Assembly: GCA_002347725.1 (NCBI GenBank)
Contig: DDXA01000002.1
Location: 27,650 to 91,649, forward strand
Length of the DNA stretch: 64,000 nt
Direction of reading: 5' to 3'
DNA from: Actinobacteria bacterium UBA2272
GTDB taxonomy: Bacteria > Actinomycetota > Coriobacteriia > Anaerosomatales > Anaerosomataceae
Shown here: positions 51,026 through 58,889 of the stretch, one piece after another
Position numbering within the stretch: position 1 is the stretch's first letter
How the letters are laid out: the number at the start of each line of letters is the position of its first letter
Made by a program: the position numbers and the translations under genes
Notes under the pieces: generated by a model
Seen by the model: the letters and a program-made list of their open reading frames with translations, nothing else
Databases searched by the model: none
What the model was told of the DNA's origin: nothing

Positions 51026-51523
51026 TCAGCGTTTGACTCCGCTCCTCAGCCGCCACAGTCCCGCGAGCGGATTCCAGCCCGGAACGCGCTGCATGTACTC
51101 GCGGTATGACTGCCCGAACTTCGCGACGTCACGACGATCAGCCCGGCTGAAGTCGACGAGGAACGCCCCCACAGCGGCGGCTCCGACGAGCGCGACACCC
51201 CATCGTTGAGCGAGCAGTGCGATGCCGGCAACCAGTACGGGCATGGCCAGGAACTGCGGGTGGCGAACCACCGCGTACAAACCCGTGTCGACCACGACGG
51301 TCGTATTGGCGAAGATGTCGCCTGGCGCTGCACCGCCATGTCGCTTGAACTGAACGACCGGCACGATCAGGAAGACAAGTGCGACGAGAGCCAACACGCC
51401 ACCGCTACGTGCAAGCCAACCGACGGGTCCGAACCCTCCGACTGCTAGCAACGCAAGCTGAACGGCGACAAGCATGCCCCCGATACCAAGACCCGGATAG
51501 TCGCGTGGGTCGATCGGTCTCAT
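51026..51523 (-). CDS. Isoprenylcysteine methyltransferase-like (PEMT/ICMT) membrane protein
   Basis: The 165-residue protein has four or five membrane helices and the family signatures TGLYAVVRHPQFLAMPVLVAG and FGQSYREYMQRVPGWNPLAGLW. The RHP motif and YREYMxRVPxW define SAM-dependent membrane methyltransferases that modify phospholipids or prenyl-cysteine. Its substrate is unknown. Confidence 0.9.
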   Translation of the reverse strand: MRPIDPRDYPGLGIGGMLVAVQLALLAVGGFGPVGWLARSGGVLALVALVFLIVPVVQFKRHGGAAPGDIFANTTVVVDTGLYAVVRHPQFLAMPVLVAGIALLAQRWGVALVGAAAVGAFLVDFSRADRRDVAKFGQSYREYMQRVPGWNPLAGLWRLRSGVKR

Positions 51524-51555
51524 GGAACACCGCCTCAGGAGGCCTCACCTGATGG

Positions 51556-51636
51556 TGCTAACGCCTGGCGCTTCACCTGCGCGCCAAGCGCTTTGGGACG
51601 AGTGTACCTGGCGGCGTTCGGAGGCGCATGTTAGCC
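51556..51636 (-). repeat. attC site
   Basis: Left core TGCTAAC (51556-51562), right core GTTAGCC (51630-51636), 81 bp. Centre GCGCTTTGGGACGAGTGTA. Confidence 0.88.
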
Positions 51637-51646
51637 GGAGCCTTAA

Positions 51647-52048
51647 TCAGCCGCCGCTCAACTGCTCACGCAAGGAGTCCACATCGACAATCTCCCACAG
51701 CTCAGCGATCTTGCCGTTCCGGATGTGGGCGAACACCGCCTGGTCGATTCTGAACTCCCGACCCTGGGCGCTGAGCCCGCCGTACGTTCCGCTGAAAGTC
51801 CCCGTGACCACCGTCCGAGCGGCCTCCAGTGACGGGGTGACGAGCACGTCGACGAACTCATGATGCAGTCCGGTCATGGTCAGCACCGCATTGCGCCAGG
51901 ACTCCTTCTCGCTCTCGAGTCCCCGGGTCGAAAGACCTGCAGGGGCATGCACCACGACATCGTCATGCATGAACTGGCCGAATGCGTCCACGTCGCCGGC
52001 ATCGCCTGCGGCGAAGACAGACTCCAGCAGGGACCGAGAAGCGTTCAT
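51647..52048 (-). CDS. SnoaL/NTF2-like protein
   Basis: From ATG 52048 (GGAGG upstream) the protein has 133 residues with the SnoaL polyketide-cyclase-like pattern: ASRSLLESVFAAGDAGDVDAFGQFMHDDVVVHAPAGLSTRGLESEKESWRNAVLTMTGLHHEFVDVLVTP, FRIDQAVFAHIRNGKIAELWEIVDVDSL. The fold binds a small hydrophobic molecule. No catalytic role can be assigned. Confidence 0.85.
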   Translation of the reverse strand: MNASRSLLESVFAAGDAGDVDAFGQFMHDDVVVHAPAGLSTRGLESEKESWRNAVLTMTGLHHEFVDVLVTPSLEAARTVVTGTFSGTYGGLSAQGREFRIDQAVFAHIRNGKIAELWEIVDVDSLREQLSGG

Positions 52049-52112
52049 CGTAGCCTCCGAGGGCATGCGTGCGAGCACGACTACAAGTTGATTCCCCAGC
52101 GAACGAGCTTCC

Positions 52113-52202
52113 GGCTAACGTCTTGGCGCTTCACCAGCGGCGGCCGACACGCTAGCATCCACTCAAGCGGCTCGCGCCGTCCGCTGGATGCGCTTGTTCT
52201 AC
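52113..52202 (-). repeat. attC site
   Basis: Left core GGCTAAC (52113-52119), right core GTTCTAC (52196-52202), 90 bp. The right core has two changes from GTTRRRY. Confidence 0.85.
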
Positions 52203-52265
52203 GCACCGCCTCAATGCGACAAGTGCAGACTCATGTGTGTCGGGCGGGAATGGGGAGGACTACCG

Positions 52266-52676
52266 ATGAGACTCACTCGCATCGTCGCAGTCACGTTGCT
52301 GCTGGCGCTCCTGACGACTTCTGCAGCGTGTGCGAGCAACACAACGGTAGACGCTGAGAAGATGCGAGCGAACGTGCGAGGCGACATCGCGCAGGTGATG
52401 ACGGATATCGCCGCCGCCGAGGAGGCCGATCCCTCCATCGCCCTCAGCTCGAACCCGTTCACCTATGCGGAGAAATCGCCGGCACTCGACAGGCTGGTCG
52501 CCCGCGGCACGCCTGCACTCGAGTCGGTCGTCAGTGAGATCGAGGACAGTCCTGAGAACGGTCTTCGCGAGTACCTACTGGCGATCGCAGGGCAGAGGAT
52601 CCTGGGCGGGGAGAAGATCAAGGGTGCCTGGTCGACCGGCAAGGAGTGGGCGGGCTACTACCGCGCGAACAAGTAG
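52266..52676 (+). CDS. Cassette lipoprotein, unknown
   Basis: From ATG 52266 the protein has 136 residues. A signal ending LLTTSAACASNT is a lipobox-type site (A-A-C). The mature part is DIAQVMTDIAAAEEADPSIALSSNPFTYAEKSPALDRLVARGTPALESVVSEIEDSPENGLREYLLAIAGQRILGGEKI, with a HEAT-like helix-turn-helix. Function unknown. It lies on the plus strand, against the array direction. Confidence 0.75.
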   Translation: MRLTRIVAVTLLLALLTTSAACASNTTVDAEKMRANVRGDIAQVMTDIAAAEEADPSIALSSNPFTYAEKSPALDRLVARGTPALESVVSEIEDSPENGLREYLLAIAGQRILGGEKIKGAWSTGKEWAGYYRANK

Positions 52677-52697
52677 CGGCCGGGAAACGTCAGTTGC

Positions 52698-52784
52698 GTA
52701 GAACGTCTCTGTGATTCAGCCGTGAACGAACGGCTTCATGTCAGCCTAGCGCGTGCGTGAGTCGGCTGGAAGCGCATGTTGGGC
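52698..52784 (-). repeat. attC site
   Basis: Left core GTAGAAC (52698-52704), right core GTTGGGC (52778-52784), 87 bp. It shares CATGTCAGCCTAGCGCGTGCG with the sites at 56,648, 57,392 (differing at two positions) and 58,271. Confidence 0.9.
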
Positions 52785-52801
52785 AGGCGACCCGCTCGAT
52801 C

Positions 52802-52978
52802 CTACTGGATACGTGCATTCTCACGTGCCCGCACCTCTACGAAACGCGCGATGGCGGCCACCAGCAGTGCCGCGTACAGACCGGGCCAGCCCCCGAACAC
52901 GAACGCGAGGATGGCGCCTACGATCAGGCCGCCGCGCCGGCGCCTGGCAATCTCCGCTCGATGCTGCTCAGTGTTCAC
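52802..52978 (-). CDS. Tiny cassette membrane protein
   Basis: From GTG 52978 (GGGGGAGG upstream) the protein has 58 residues: VNTEQHRAEIARRRRGGLIVGAILAFVFGGWPGLYAALLVAAIARFVEVRAREN. One or two membrane helices follow a basic N-terminus. Unknown family. Confidence 0.65.
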   Translation of the reverse strand: MNTEQHRAEIARRRRGGLIVGAILAFVFGGWPGLYAALLVAAIARFVEVRARENARIQ

Positions 52979-53132
52979 AGCCTGCCTCCCCCATCGCTCT
53001 GCCCAACGCGCGAATTCAGATACTAAACGCAACACCCCGGCCCTCTGAGGGTGGGGCGACCTGGGGCACAATCGGTTCCTTACTCCCGCAAGAAGTGAGG
53101 ACCGGATGCACCGACCCCCATCCCCTCGATGC

Positions 53133-53221
53133 ATCTAACGTCTTGGCGCTTCAGCCGCGCGCCGAGCGCCTCTCTTCGTAGCGTAGACGTCCTGGCAGCC
53201 GGCTGGAAGCGCTTGTTAGAC
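53133..53221 (-). repeat. attC site
   Basis: Left core ATCTAAC (53133-53139), right core GTTAGAC (53215-53221), 89 bp. The arms GCGCTTC-C-AGCCG and CGGCTGAAGCGC pair with one extra base. Confidence 0.93.
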
Positions 53222-53581
53222 ACCTCTTGGCGACTTCATCAGAACGACGATGGACGCTACAGCCAACGCAAGAAGTGCCGCGAACATCACCACAAGCGGC
53301 CACTGGCCCAGCTGCGCGAAGTACCCCGGGCTGACGATGGTCGTGTAGATGAGGGAGCCGAACGCGACGAGCGCTAGATCTCGCGCCCAGGCCCGTTTGC
53401 GCAGTAGTCCGACGCCGGCCACGATCAGCAGGCCGGCCGTCACACCTTCTGCGACGAGATGGAAGGCGATGCGCACAGGCTCAGACTGTAGCTCCGGGAC
53501 CTGACCAGCGGCGATGAAGAAGCCCCATTGCGCGAGCATGAGCACCCCGACGATCACCGCATACCAGCCCGGAAACGCCAC
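53216..53581 (-). CDS. Cassette membrane protein, unknown
   Basis: From GTG 53581 (AAGGGGG upstream) the protein has 121 residues with four membrane helices (AVIVGVLMLAQWGFFIAAG, FHLVAEGVTAGLLIVAGVGLL, LALVAFGSLIYTTIV, LVVMFAALLALAVASIVVLM). Its stop TAA comes from the attC core (GTCTAAC). The upstream part of the frame is only attC sequence and is not used. Family unknown. Confidence 0.75.
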   Translation of the reverse strand: MAFPGWYAVIVGVLMLAQWGFFIAAGQVPELQSEPVRIAFHLVAEGVTAGLLIVAGVGLLRKRAWARDLALVAFGSLIYTTIVSPGYFAQLGQWPLVVMFAALLALAVASIVVLMKSPRGV

Positions 53582-53599
53582 GCCTGCCCCCTTAGGTGT

Positions 53600-53660
53600 G
53601 TCTAACGTTCTTGGAGATGAGCCGCGAGCGAAGCGAGTCGGCTCGATCTCCGAGTTAGGC
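53600..53660 (-). repeat. attC site, short type (61 bp)
   Basis: Left core GTCTAAC (53600-53606), right core GTTAGGC (53654-53660). Arms GGAGATGAGCCG and CGGCTCGATCTCC pair with one extra base; the loop is short. Nearly the same as 60,489-60,549. Confidence 0.95.
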
Positions 53661-53672
53661 ACACCATGCAAG

Positions 53673-54602
53673 CTACTCAGCTTCAGTACTATCCGCCGGC
53701 CACGTCATATACATGATTGTGCCACGCTTCTGGGACTTTCCGCGATACATCAGGTCATCTGCGATCCGCACAGCCAGATCCACATCCGCTGGCGACTCCA
53801 CGAACGTGACCGCGCCGAACGTTGCACCGACACCCCAACGCTCGCCTGTCTCACGCCCGAGTGACTCAGCAATACGCGCGAGCGTCGTATGCGCCCCGTC
53901 AGCTCCCGTTGCGGTCAACAAGAGACCGAATTCGTCGCCGCCGAGTCGGGCGACAAGGTCGATCGTACGAAGGTCACGACTGATCGTCTCCGCAACCACT
54001 CGAAGGAGCGTGTCCCCTTCCGAGTGACCGAAAGCGTCATTGACCTGCTTGAAGCGATCGAGATCCGCGTAGGCAATGGTGAATGGCCGTCCGTCTCTCT
54101 TAGACTGAGCGATCGCCTGCTCAACACGCTCTGCGAAGACACGCCCGTTGGCGATGCCGGTCAACGAGTCCCTGCGTGAGGATTCGCGCTCACGCGCATG
54201 GGCTGCTCTCGCGATGTGAACCAGCTCGTTGATGGCCAGGAAGAACATGAGCCGCACAGCGGTATTCCAGACAGGAATCCATGCGGCGGAATACACTCGT
54301 TCGACCACCTCCAAGTAGCCCCAGACTGCCGCCCCGGCAAGCGCCGTCACGCGTCCTGTGGTCCGCGAGATGAAGACACCAGCGAACAGAACCGGAATGA
54401 GGTAGAACACCGAGAAGCTGAGTTCCCCGCCGGTCAGTTCATCGAGAAGAGCCACCAGCCCCAGGAGCAGGAGGCAGGCAGCGGCCCTGGCCCACAGCGG
54501 TGCCAAAGCCACACGCCTGGCGACAGAGGCTGTATCACGCTGGCTAGGGGTCCCAACCGGTGACTCGCGATCACCTGGCCCCCGGGTAGCGACCTCTGAC
54601 AA
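53673..54602 (-). CDS. Diguanylate cyclase (GGDEF) with membrane N-terminus, cassette-borne
   Basis: From TTG 54602 (AAGGAGGG seven bases upstream) the protein is 309 residues. The N-terminal half holds about four membrane helices. A GGDEF domain follows: DSLTGIANGRVFAERVEQA, FTIAYADLDRFKQVNDAFGHSEGDTLLR, active site RLGGDEFGLLL, and the RxxD inhibitory site RTID five residues ahead. All catalytic residues are present, so it should make c-di-GMP. It is flanked by two attC sites and reads in cassette orientation. Confidence 0.93.
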   Translation of the reverse strand: MSEVATRGPGDRESPVGTPSQRDTASVARRVALAPLWARAAACLLLLGLVALLDELTGGELSFSVFYLIPVLFAGVFISRTTGRVTALAGAAVWGYLEVVERVYSAAWIPVWNTAVRLMFFLAINELVHIARAAHARERESSRRDSLTGIANGRVFAERVEQAIAQSKRDGRPFTIAYADLDRFKQVNDAFGHSEGDTLLRVVAETISRDLRTIDLVARLGGDEFGLLLTATGADGAHTTLARIAESLGRETGERWGVGATFGAVTFVESPADVDLAVRIADDLMYRGKSQKRGTIMYMTWPADSTEAE

Positions 54603-54636
54603 AGCGGACCCTCCTTCGCCGACACTCTGCTGTTGT

Positions 54637-54739
54637 GTCTAACGTCTCGGCGCTTCAGCTGAAGCGCCGCCCCCAAATCACGTGCAACCCGAGCATACCG
54701 CACACGTGCGGCGCTTTCTGCTGGAAGCGCTTGTTAGAC
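54637..54739 (-). repeat. attC site
   Basis: Left core GTCTAAC (54637-54643), right core GTTAGAC (54733-54739), 103 bp, the longest clear site. Centre CCCGAGCATACCGCACACG with the paired CGGCGCTT. Confidence 0.93.
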
Positions 54740-55657
54740 GGATCGCGTGCCGAGGAATTCGAGCATCCGCGAAGCCACCGTCCCAGGCTCCAGAGAAATC
54801 AGGTCGTGACCGGTACCGGGAAACACCGTGACCTCGGCTCGTGGCCCGAGCTTCCGTAGCCGCGAGACCGCGGGCTCCACCGCGGCTAGCGTATCGTGTT
54901 CCCCTGTCATGTAGAGGACCGGCACCTTCAGGCCGGACAGCTCATCGTCACGAAGAACCCTTGCTCGAGCGTCGATGGGTACCTTGGCGAAGCACTGCAG
55001 GCCGATGCTGATGCCCTCGATGTATGCCCGGAAGCCGTCCGGGTCCTCGCGCTCGAACGTGGCGCACAAGGGACGCATGCCACGGGCGACGCTGCGCACT
55101 GTCGGCCGTGCCATGACCGGCAACATGTAGATAACGTCGAACAAGCCCCTCATGCTGGCGCGCGACACCACGAGCGCCGGCGACATCCAGATGACACCAG
55201 CCAGCCGCTCCGGCGCGTGCAGGGCGTACTCCGCGATGCGCCACGCGCCCTTTGAGATGCCGAATAGGAAGACGGTTCGGGTCAGTCCAAGGGCGTCCAG
55301 CAGCTCATCGAGCCAATGCATGGTGTCTTGCACAGAGCCAAGCGGACGAGTACTCACGCTGCGCCCCAAGTCCCAGGGATCATCGATTCGGTAGACCCGA
55401 TACGACGCCGAGAGGGGCTCCACGAATGCCTGCGGGTAGTCCAGAGAGTGCGCCCATGTACCCGGGTGAATCACCAGCGGCGGTGCGCCCGCTGAGCCCG
55501 TGATTCTCACGAGCGTCGCCGCGTGAGTGGTGTTCACCACCATTCGCTCCTCAGAAGGCGATGACTTCATCTCGAGCGAGTCATAGTAGGCGTGGTAGCG
55601 ATCGCGCGCTTCCGTGGAACGAAACGGGTGGTAGTCCGAAGAGAGAGTCGTTGCCAC
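54734..55657 (-). CDS. Alpha/beta hydrolase
   Basis: From GTG 55657 the protein has 307 residues. The alpha/beta fold is marked by LVIHPGTWAHSLDYPQAF (oxyanion region), nucleophile elbow LFGISKGAWRIAEYAL, acid in YMTGEHDTLAAV, and catalytic His in VFPGTGHDLISLEP. Ser-His-Asp order is normal. Substrate unknown; the class covers esterases and haloperoxidase-like enzymes. The stop TAA is part of the attC core. Confidence 0.9.
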   Translation of the reverse strand: MATTLSSDYHPFRSTEARDRYHAYYDSLEMKSSPSEERMVVNTTHAATLVRITGSAGAPPLVIHPGTWAHSLDYPQAFVEPLSASYRVYRIDDPWDLGRSVSTRPLGSVQDTMHWLDELLDALGLTRTVFLFGISKGAWRIAEYALHAPERLAGVIWMSPALVVSRASMRGLFDVIYMLPVMARPTVRSVARGMRPLCATFEREDPDGFRAYIEGISIGLQCFAKVPIDARARVLRDDELSGLKVPVLYMTGEHDTLAAVEPAVSRLRKLGPRAEVTVFPGTGHDLISLEPGTVASRMLEFLGTRSV

Positions 55658-55706
55658 AGTCGCATCCCCCCGTGCGTTGTGTCGCTGAGCGATTCCTGGC
55701 AATCCC

Positions 55707-55806
55707 GTCTAACGTGTTAGCGCATCAGCGGCGGCGCTCTTGGCCGTCGCTGTTCTTCACTCTACGACAGGCGGAGCGCCGTCCGCCTGGATGCGCTTGT
55801 TAGGAC
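55707..55806 (-). repeat. attC site
   Basis: Left core GTCTAAC (55707-55713), right core GTTAGGA(C) (55799-55806), about 100 bp. Confidence 0.88.
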
Positions 55807-55808
55807 GA

Positions 55809-55973
55809 TCACCGCTCGGATTCGCAGGTGGCATCGTGTCCGGTCGCGGAGATGCGGCGGTCTTCGTCGCGTCTCGCGAGCCTGCTGGCCTGCTTGGCTT
55901 CAGCCTTCCTGCCCCAGAACCCCTTGCTCCTCTTGGGCCCGGAGTGCTCCGTCTTGGGCTTCCCCCAAGCCAT
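55809..55973 (-). CDS. Small basic protein MAWGKPKTEHSGPK..., 54 residues
   Basis: This 54-residue reading frame starts at ATG 55973 and stops at 55809-55811. It reads MAWGKPKTEHSGPKRSKGFW, GRKAEAKQASRLARRDEDRR, then ISATGHDATCESER. The E-H-S-G-x-K...G-x-x-W-G-R-K-A-E-A-K...RR pattern is one I have seen in small conserved basic proteins. It may bind nucleic acid. It lies downstream of the HigBA-like pair in the same cassette. Confidence 0.7.
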   Translation of the reverse strand: MAWGKPKTEHSGPKRSKGFWGRKAEAKQASRLARRDEDRRISATGHDATCESER

Positions 55974-55987
55974 CGCAGATCATCCCC

Positions 55988-56278
55988 CTATGCCGAGACG
56001 TGCAGCTTGAGGCCGAGCGAGCGCACTACCTTCTGCACGGTGCCGAACTCCGGGTTGCCATCCGACGAGAGCGCTTTGTACAAGCTCTCGCGTCCCAGGC
56101 CGGTTTCGCGCGCGATCTCCGTCATACCCTTGGCACGGGCGACGTCGCCGAGGGCCGCGGCGAGCAGCGCCGGATCGTCTTCTTCTATTGCAGCATCGAG
56201 GTAGGCCGCGATGGCCTCGTCAGAGTCGAGGTACTTCGCGGGATCCCAGGAGGTCGTGTATGTCTTGGTCTTTGCCAT
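55988..56278 (-). CDS. HigA-like antitoxin (addiction module)
   Basis: From ATG 56278 (GAGGAG upstream) the protein has 96 residues. It has the conserved start TYTTSWDPAKYLDSDEAIAAYLDAAIEEDDPALLAAALGDVARAKGMTEIARETGLGRESLYKALSSDGNPEFGTVQKVVRSLG, an HTH antitoxin of the HigA/DNA-binding addiction type. It follows the toxin, the reverse of most pairs, as in HigBA. It is expected to bind the palindrome upstream of the toxin. Confidence 0.9.
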   Translation of the reverse strand: MAKTKTYTTSWDPAKYLDSDEAIAAYLDAAIEEDDPALLAAALGDVARAKGMTEIARETGLGRESLYKALSSDGNPEFGTVQKVVRSLGLKLHVSA

Positions 56279-56289
56279 CGCAGGTCTCC

Positions 56290-56580
56290 TCACAAATCCC
56301 GGGCGAGCTCTTTCGCTCGCCCGATGTCGCGCTTCTGGCTCGACTTGTCGCCCCCGACGAGCAGGATGACGAGCACGCCACCGTGCTGCTTCACGTAGAT
56401 GCGATAACCCGGCCCGTACGCGATGCGGAGTTCCGATACGCCCTCGCCGACCGGCTTGATGTCGCCTAGGTTACCGAGCGAAAGCCTACGGATCCGAGCA
56501 AGGATGCGCGCCTTGGCCTGAACGTCGCGCAGCTTCTCGAACCACGACTCGTACTCCGCTGTCTGCCGAATCTCGATCAC
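56290..56580 (-). CDS. RelE/HigB-like toxin
   Basis: From GTG 56580 the protein has 96 residues: IEIRQTAEYESWFEKLRDVQAKARILARIRRLSLGNLGDIKPVGEGVSELRIAYGPGYRIYVKQHGGVLVILLVGGDKSSQKRDIGRAKEL. This is the HigB-like (phage Gp49-like) family of ribosome-dependent mRNA interferases. It is encoded first, ahead of the antitoxin. Confidence 0.9.
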   Translation of the reverse strand: MIEIRQTAEYESWFEKLRDVQAKARILARIRRLSLGNLGDIKPVGEGVSELRIAYGPGYRIYVKQHGGVLVILLVGGDKSSQKRDIGRAKELARDL

Positions 56581-56589
56581 TGGACAATA

Positions 56590-56605
56590 GTATCCTATGG
56601 GATAC
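56590..56605 (-). promoter_or_regulatory. Operator upstream of the HigBA-like pair
   Basis: GTATCC-TATG-GGATAC is a perfect 6-bp inverted repeat nine bases upstream of the toxin start, a likely antitoxin-binding site for autoregulation. Confidence 0.65.
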
Positions 56606-56647
56606 AGACTGGCAAGCGCCGCGACCGAGACGGGGACCTGTGATTCG

Positions 56648-56733
56648 TCCCAACGTCCAGTGCTTCAGCCGCGAACGAGCGGCTTCATGTCAGCCTAGCG
56701 CGTGCGTGAGTCGGCTGGAAGCACTTGTTAGGC
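56648..56733 (-). repeat. attC site
   Basis: Left core about TCCCAAC (56648-56654), right core GTTAGGC (56727-56733), 86 bp. Almost identical to 58,271-58,357. Confidence 0.93.
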
Positions 56734-57045
56734 GTTTCCCCCGAGCGTCGGGTCCATGGGCCTTTCGCTACGCCAGATCCTCACGACACTGATCAGATCA
56801 GCGCTCTCGACCCGGTAGACGATCCGGAACGGCGGCATCTGCAATTCGCGCAGGAGCGGGTTGTCGAACTCCGGCGTCACGACACCGCTCTCCGGGAAGA
56901 ACTCGAGCTGCTCGACACGCTCGATGATCGCAGCCACAAGACGTGGACCCACATCAGGCACGAGCTGTGCGTCGTACCAGGCGATGATGGCGTCGAGGTC
57001 CTCCTCTGCGGAATCGGCGAACTGAACCTCACAGCGCTGGCCCAT
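56728..57045 (-). CDS. ParE/RelE-family toxin
   Basis: The 105-residue protein has the ParE/RelE pattern: VQFADSAEEDLDAIIAWYDAQ, RLVAAIIERVEQLEFFPESGVVTPEFDNPLLRELQMPPFRIVYRVE, VRIWRSERPMDP. Such toxins act on gyrase (ParE) or ribosomes (RelE). Its ATG overlaps the antitoxin stop (TGATG), and its TAA stop lies in the attC core. Confidence 0.92.
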   Translation of the reverse strand: MGQRCEVQFADSAEEDLDAIIAWYDAQLVPDVGPRLVAAIIERVEQLEFFPESGVVTPEFDNPLLRELQMPPFRIVYRVESADLISVVRIWRSERPMDPTLGGNA

Positions 57046-57323
57046 CAGGTGAGTCCGAACCGGCGCTTCACGTCTGCAAGCGACTTCACCCGCCCGGCAT
57101 CGATGTCAGCCAATCCCGCCACCACGGCGCGCATGAACTCTCGCTCCTCCTGAGCCGCTTCGTAATCCGCAAGCGACTGGACGACGGCGACGCCCCGTCC
57201 GTGGCTCGTGAGGAGGACCGGACGGCCAGTCTCATCCACACGGCGTACGATCTTGCCGGGGTTGACCTTCATGTCGCCGAGGGGGACTACGTCCTGCGAG
57301 AACCTCACCGCGGGAGTTGGCAT
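57045..57323 (-). CDS. Phd/YefM-family antitoxin
   Basis: From ATG 57323 (AGGAGG upstream) the protein has 92 residues: SQDVVPLGDMKVNPGKIVRRVDETGRPVLLTSHGRGVAVVQSLADYEAA, the Phd/YefM DNA-binding domain, and a C-terminal toxin-neutralising tail FGLT-type. It binds and represses the operon as the first gene. It is coupled to the toxin by a one-base overlap. Confidence 0.93.
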   Translation of the reverse strand: MPTPAVRFSQDVVPLGDMKVNPGKIVRRVDETGRPVLLTSHGRGVAVVQSLADYEAAQEEREFMRAVVAGLADIDAGRVKSLADVKRRFGLT

Positions 57324-57391
57324 GGGAGCCTCCTGAAACGAACCACACTTCTGGTGCCGACTATAGCACCGCTTCAGATGCCTGGGAATAC

Positions 57392-57478
57392 GCCTAACGT
57401 GTCTGTGCTTCAGCCGCGAACGAGCGGCCCCAGTTCAGCCTAGCGCGTGCGTGAGTCGGCTGGAAGCACTTGTTAGGC
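57392..57478 (-). repeat. attC site
   Basis: Left core GCCTAAC (57392-57398), right core GTTAGGC (57472-57478), 87 bp. Both cores match consensus. The arms GTGCTTC-C-AGCCG and CGGCTGAAGCAC pair with one extra base. Confidence 0.96.
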
Positions 57479-57506
57479 GACGCCACTGTGCCATGGCATG
57501 TAGCAC

Positions 57507-58253
57507 CTATGCGTCCGCCGATCCCGGCTCCTCGTTGGTGCTGCACTCGTCGTGCCCGTCGCCCAAGGCATCAGGCTCCTGCTTTCGACGGAGGGCGGAG
57601 CCCACACTGCCTGCGGCCCCAACCGCGAGTCCCTTCATCGCCGAGCCGAGGTTCTCCAAGGCCAACAGCGCACGATGGATGTCGAAGTTGCCATCAGCAT
57701 CCGATGAAGGAGGGGTAGCGGATTCAAGCATTGCCTGCGCCTCGGTGGGCGGAAGTCCAGGGTTAGCCGGATTCGCGTGCTTCATCTCCGAGATGAAGTC
57801 GCCTAGGGTTTCCTTGGCGGTCGCGATTATCTGTGCCGCCTGATTAGAATCCAGGGGCCGACCGCCATTCTGACACATCTCGATGGCGATCAGTCCAAGG
57901 ATGTACGTCTGCAGTCCGGCCGTGGTTGCGCCTGCTGCGCACAGTCCGGCCAATGCCCATAGACTGCCAGTGCCCCAGCTCAAGGCTTTGCCTGCCTCGA
58001 CGAAGACTGTGCGTCCAGCGACATTCAAAGTGCCGGCAATACCAAGGGATGCGACAACGCCTTCCCACGTTACTACGCTCCCCATCGTGGCTCCGACATG
58101 CGCCAGCATGAAGCCGTTGTTCGCGATGATGGCCACAGATGCGGCGGGAAGTGGTACTGCCCCGGTTCCAGTCGCAGCAAGCGTGTACCACCCGACGATC
58201 TCTCTCGCGCGTCGCTGGGCATCGGGCGTCGCCGTCGCACTGTCTGGACTCAT
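57507..58253 (-). CDS. Cassette membrane protein, unknown
   Basis: From ATG 58253 (GGGGAG upstream) the protein has 248 residues. Helices near AREIVGWYTLAATGTGAVPLPAASVAIIANNGFMLAHVGATMG and later LSWGTGSLWALAGLCAAGATTAGLQTYILGLIAIEMCQNG suggest two or three membrane segments, resembling DUF697-type membrane proteins. The C-terminus is acidic, without recognised domain. Confidence 0.7.
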   Translation of the reverse strand: MSPDSATATPDAQRRAREIVGWYTLAATGTGAVPLPAASVAIIANNGFMLAHVGATMGSVVTWEGVVASLGIAGTLNVAGRTVFVEAGKALSWGTGSLWALAGLCAAGATTAGLQTYILGLIAIEMCQNGGRPLDSNQAAQIIATAKETLGDFISEMKHANPANPGLPPTEAQAMLESATPPSSDADGNFDIHRALLALENLGSAMKGLAVGAAGSVGSALRRKQEPDALGDGHDECSTNEEPGSADA

Positions 58254-58270
58254 AGTCACTCCCCAAGTTC

Positions 58271-58357
58271 GCCTAACGTCTTGGTGCTTCAGCCGCGAAC
58301 GAGCGGCTTCATGTCAGCCTAGCGCGTGCGTGAGTCGGCTGGAAGCACTTGTTAGCC
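58271..58357 (-). repeat. attC site
   Basis: Left core GCCTAAC (58271-58277), right core GTTAGCC (58351-58357), 87 bp. Confidence 0.95.
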
Positions 58358-58874
58358 GCCCGCAGTCGACTAAGGCGTAGTCGATCTCGTCGATGATCTG
58401 GCCGTCTTTGAACACTCCCGCCCTGCTGATGCCCTCACGTACGAAGCCGCAGTGCTCCAGCACGCGCATCGACGCCGGATTCCAGGCGAACACGGCGGCC
58501 TCAAGCCGACAGAGGCCGAACCTCTCCATGGCGTAGGGGGCGACGGCGGATGCCGCATCGGTCATGATGCCGCGACCCCAGTAGGGCTCGCCCAGCCAGT
58601 AGCCGAAGTCCGCCTTCTTGGAGAAGACACCCTCGCCAATCGAGACGCCGATGCCGCCCACCGCGTGACCGTCGACCTCGATCGCCCAGTGGGTGGGCTC
58701 AGGCATCGCAGCAAGCGTCGCGAACCATTCGTGCGCGTCGGCGGCAGTGTAGGGGTGAGGGAACATGTGCGTGAGGTTACGCCAGATGTTCCGGTTGTCT
58801 GCATAACGAACGAGGTCCGCCTCGTCAGCCGGCGACCAGTCACGTACGACACACTTGGAACAGGCCAGCTGCAT
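58314..58874 (-). CDS. GNAT acetyltransferase (RimJ-like) with attC-encoded tail
   Basis: The 186-residue protein has the RimJ/RimL-type GNAT pattern: VVRDWSPADEADLVRYADN, HWAIEVDGHAVGGIGVSIGEGVFSKKADFGYWLGEPYWGRGIMTDAASAVAPYAMERFG, EAAVFAWNPASMRVLEHCGFVREGI. Acetyl-CoA site QG-like loop is YWGRGIM. The normal end is ~IIDEIDYALVDCG. The reading frame enters the attC and takes the tail RLTSASSRLTHALG from it before stopping. Confidence 0.9.
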   Translation of the reverse strand: MQLACSKCVVRDWSPADEADLVRYADNRNIWRNLTHMFPHPYTAADAHEWFATLAAMPEPTHWAIEVDGHAVGGIGVSIGEGVFSKKADFGYWLGEPYWGRGIMTDAASAVAPYAMERFGLCRLEAAVFAWNPASMRVLEHCGFVREGISRAGVFKDGQIIDEIDYALVDCGRLTSASSRLTHALG

Positions 58875-58889
58875 GCGACCCCCCGGTGC

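Noticed and set aside
53582..53671. Upstream extension of the membrane protein through the attC
   Set aside because: The extra residues are only a translation of the attC hairpin; the GTG at 53581 with AAGGGGG is the better start.
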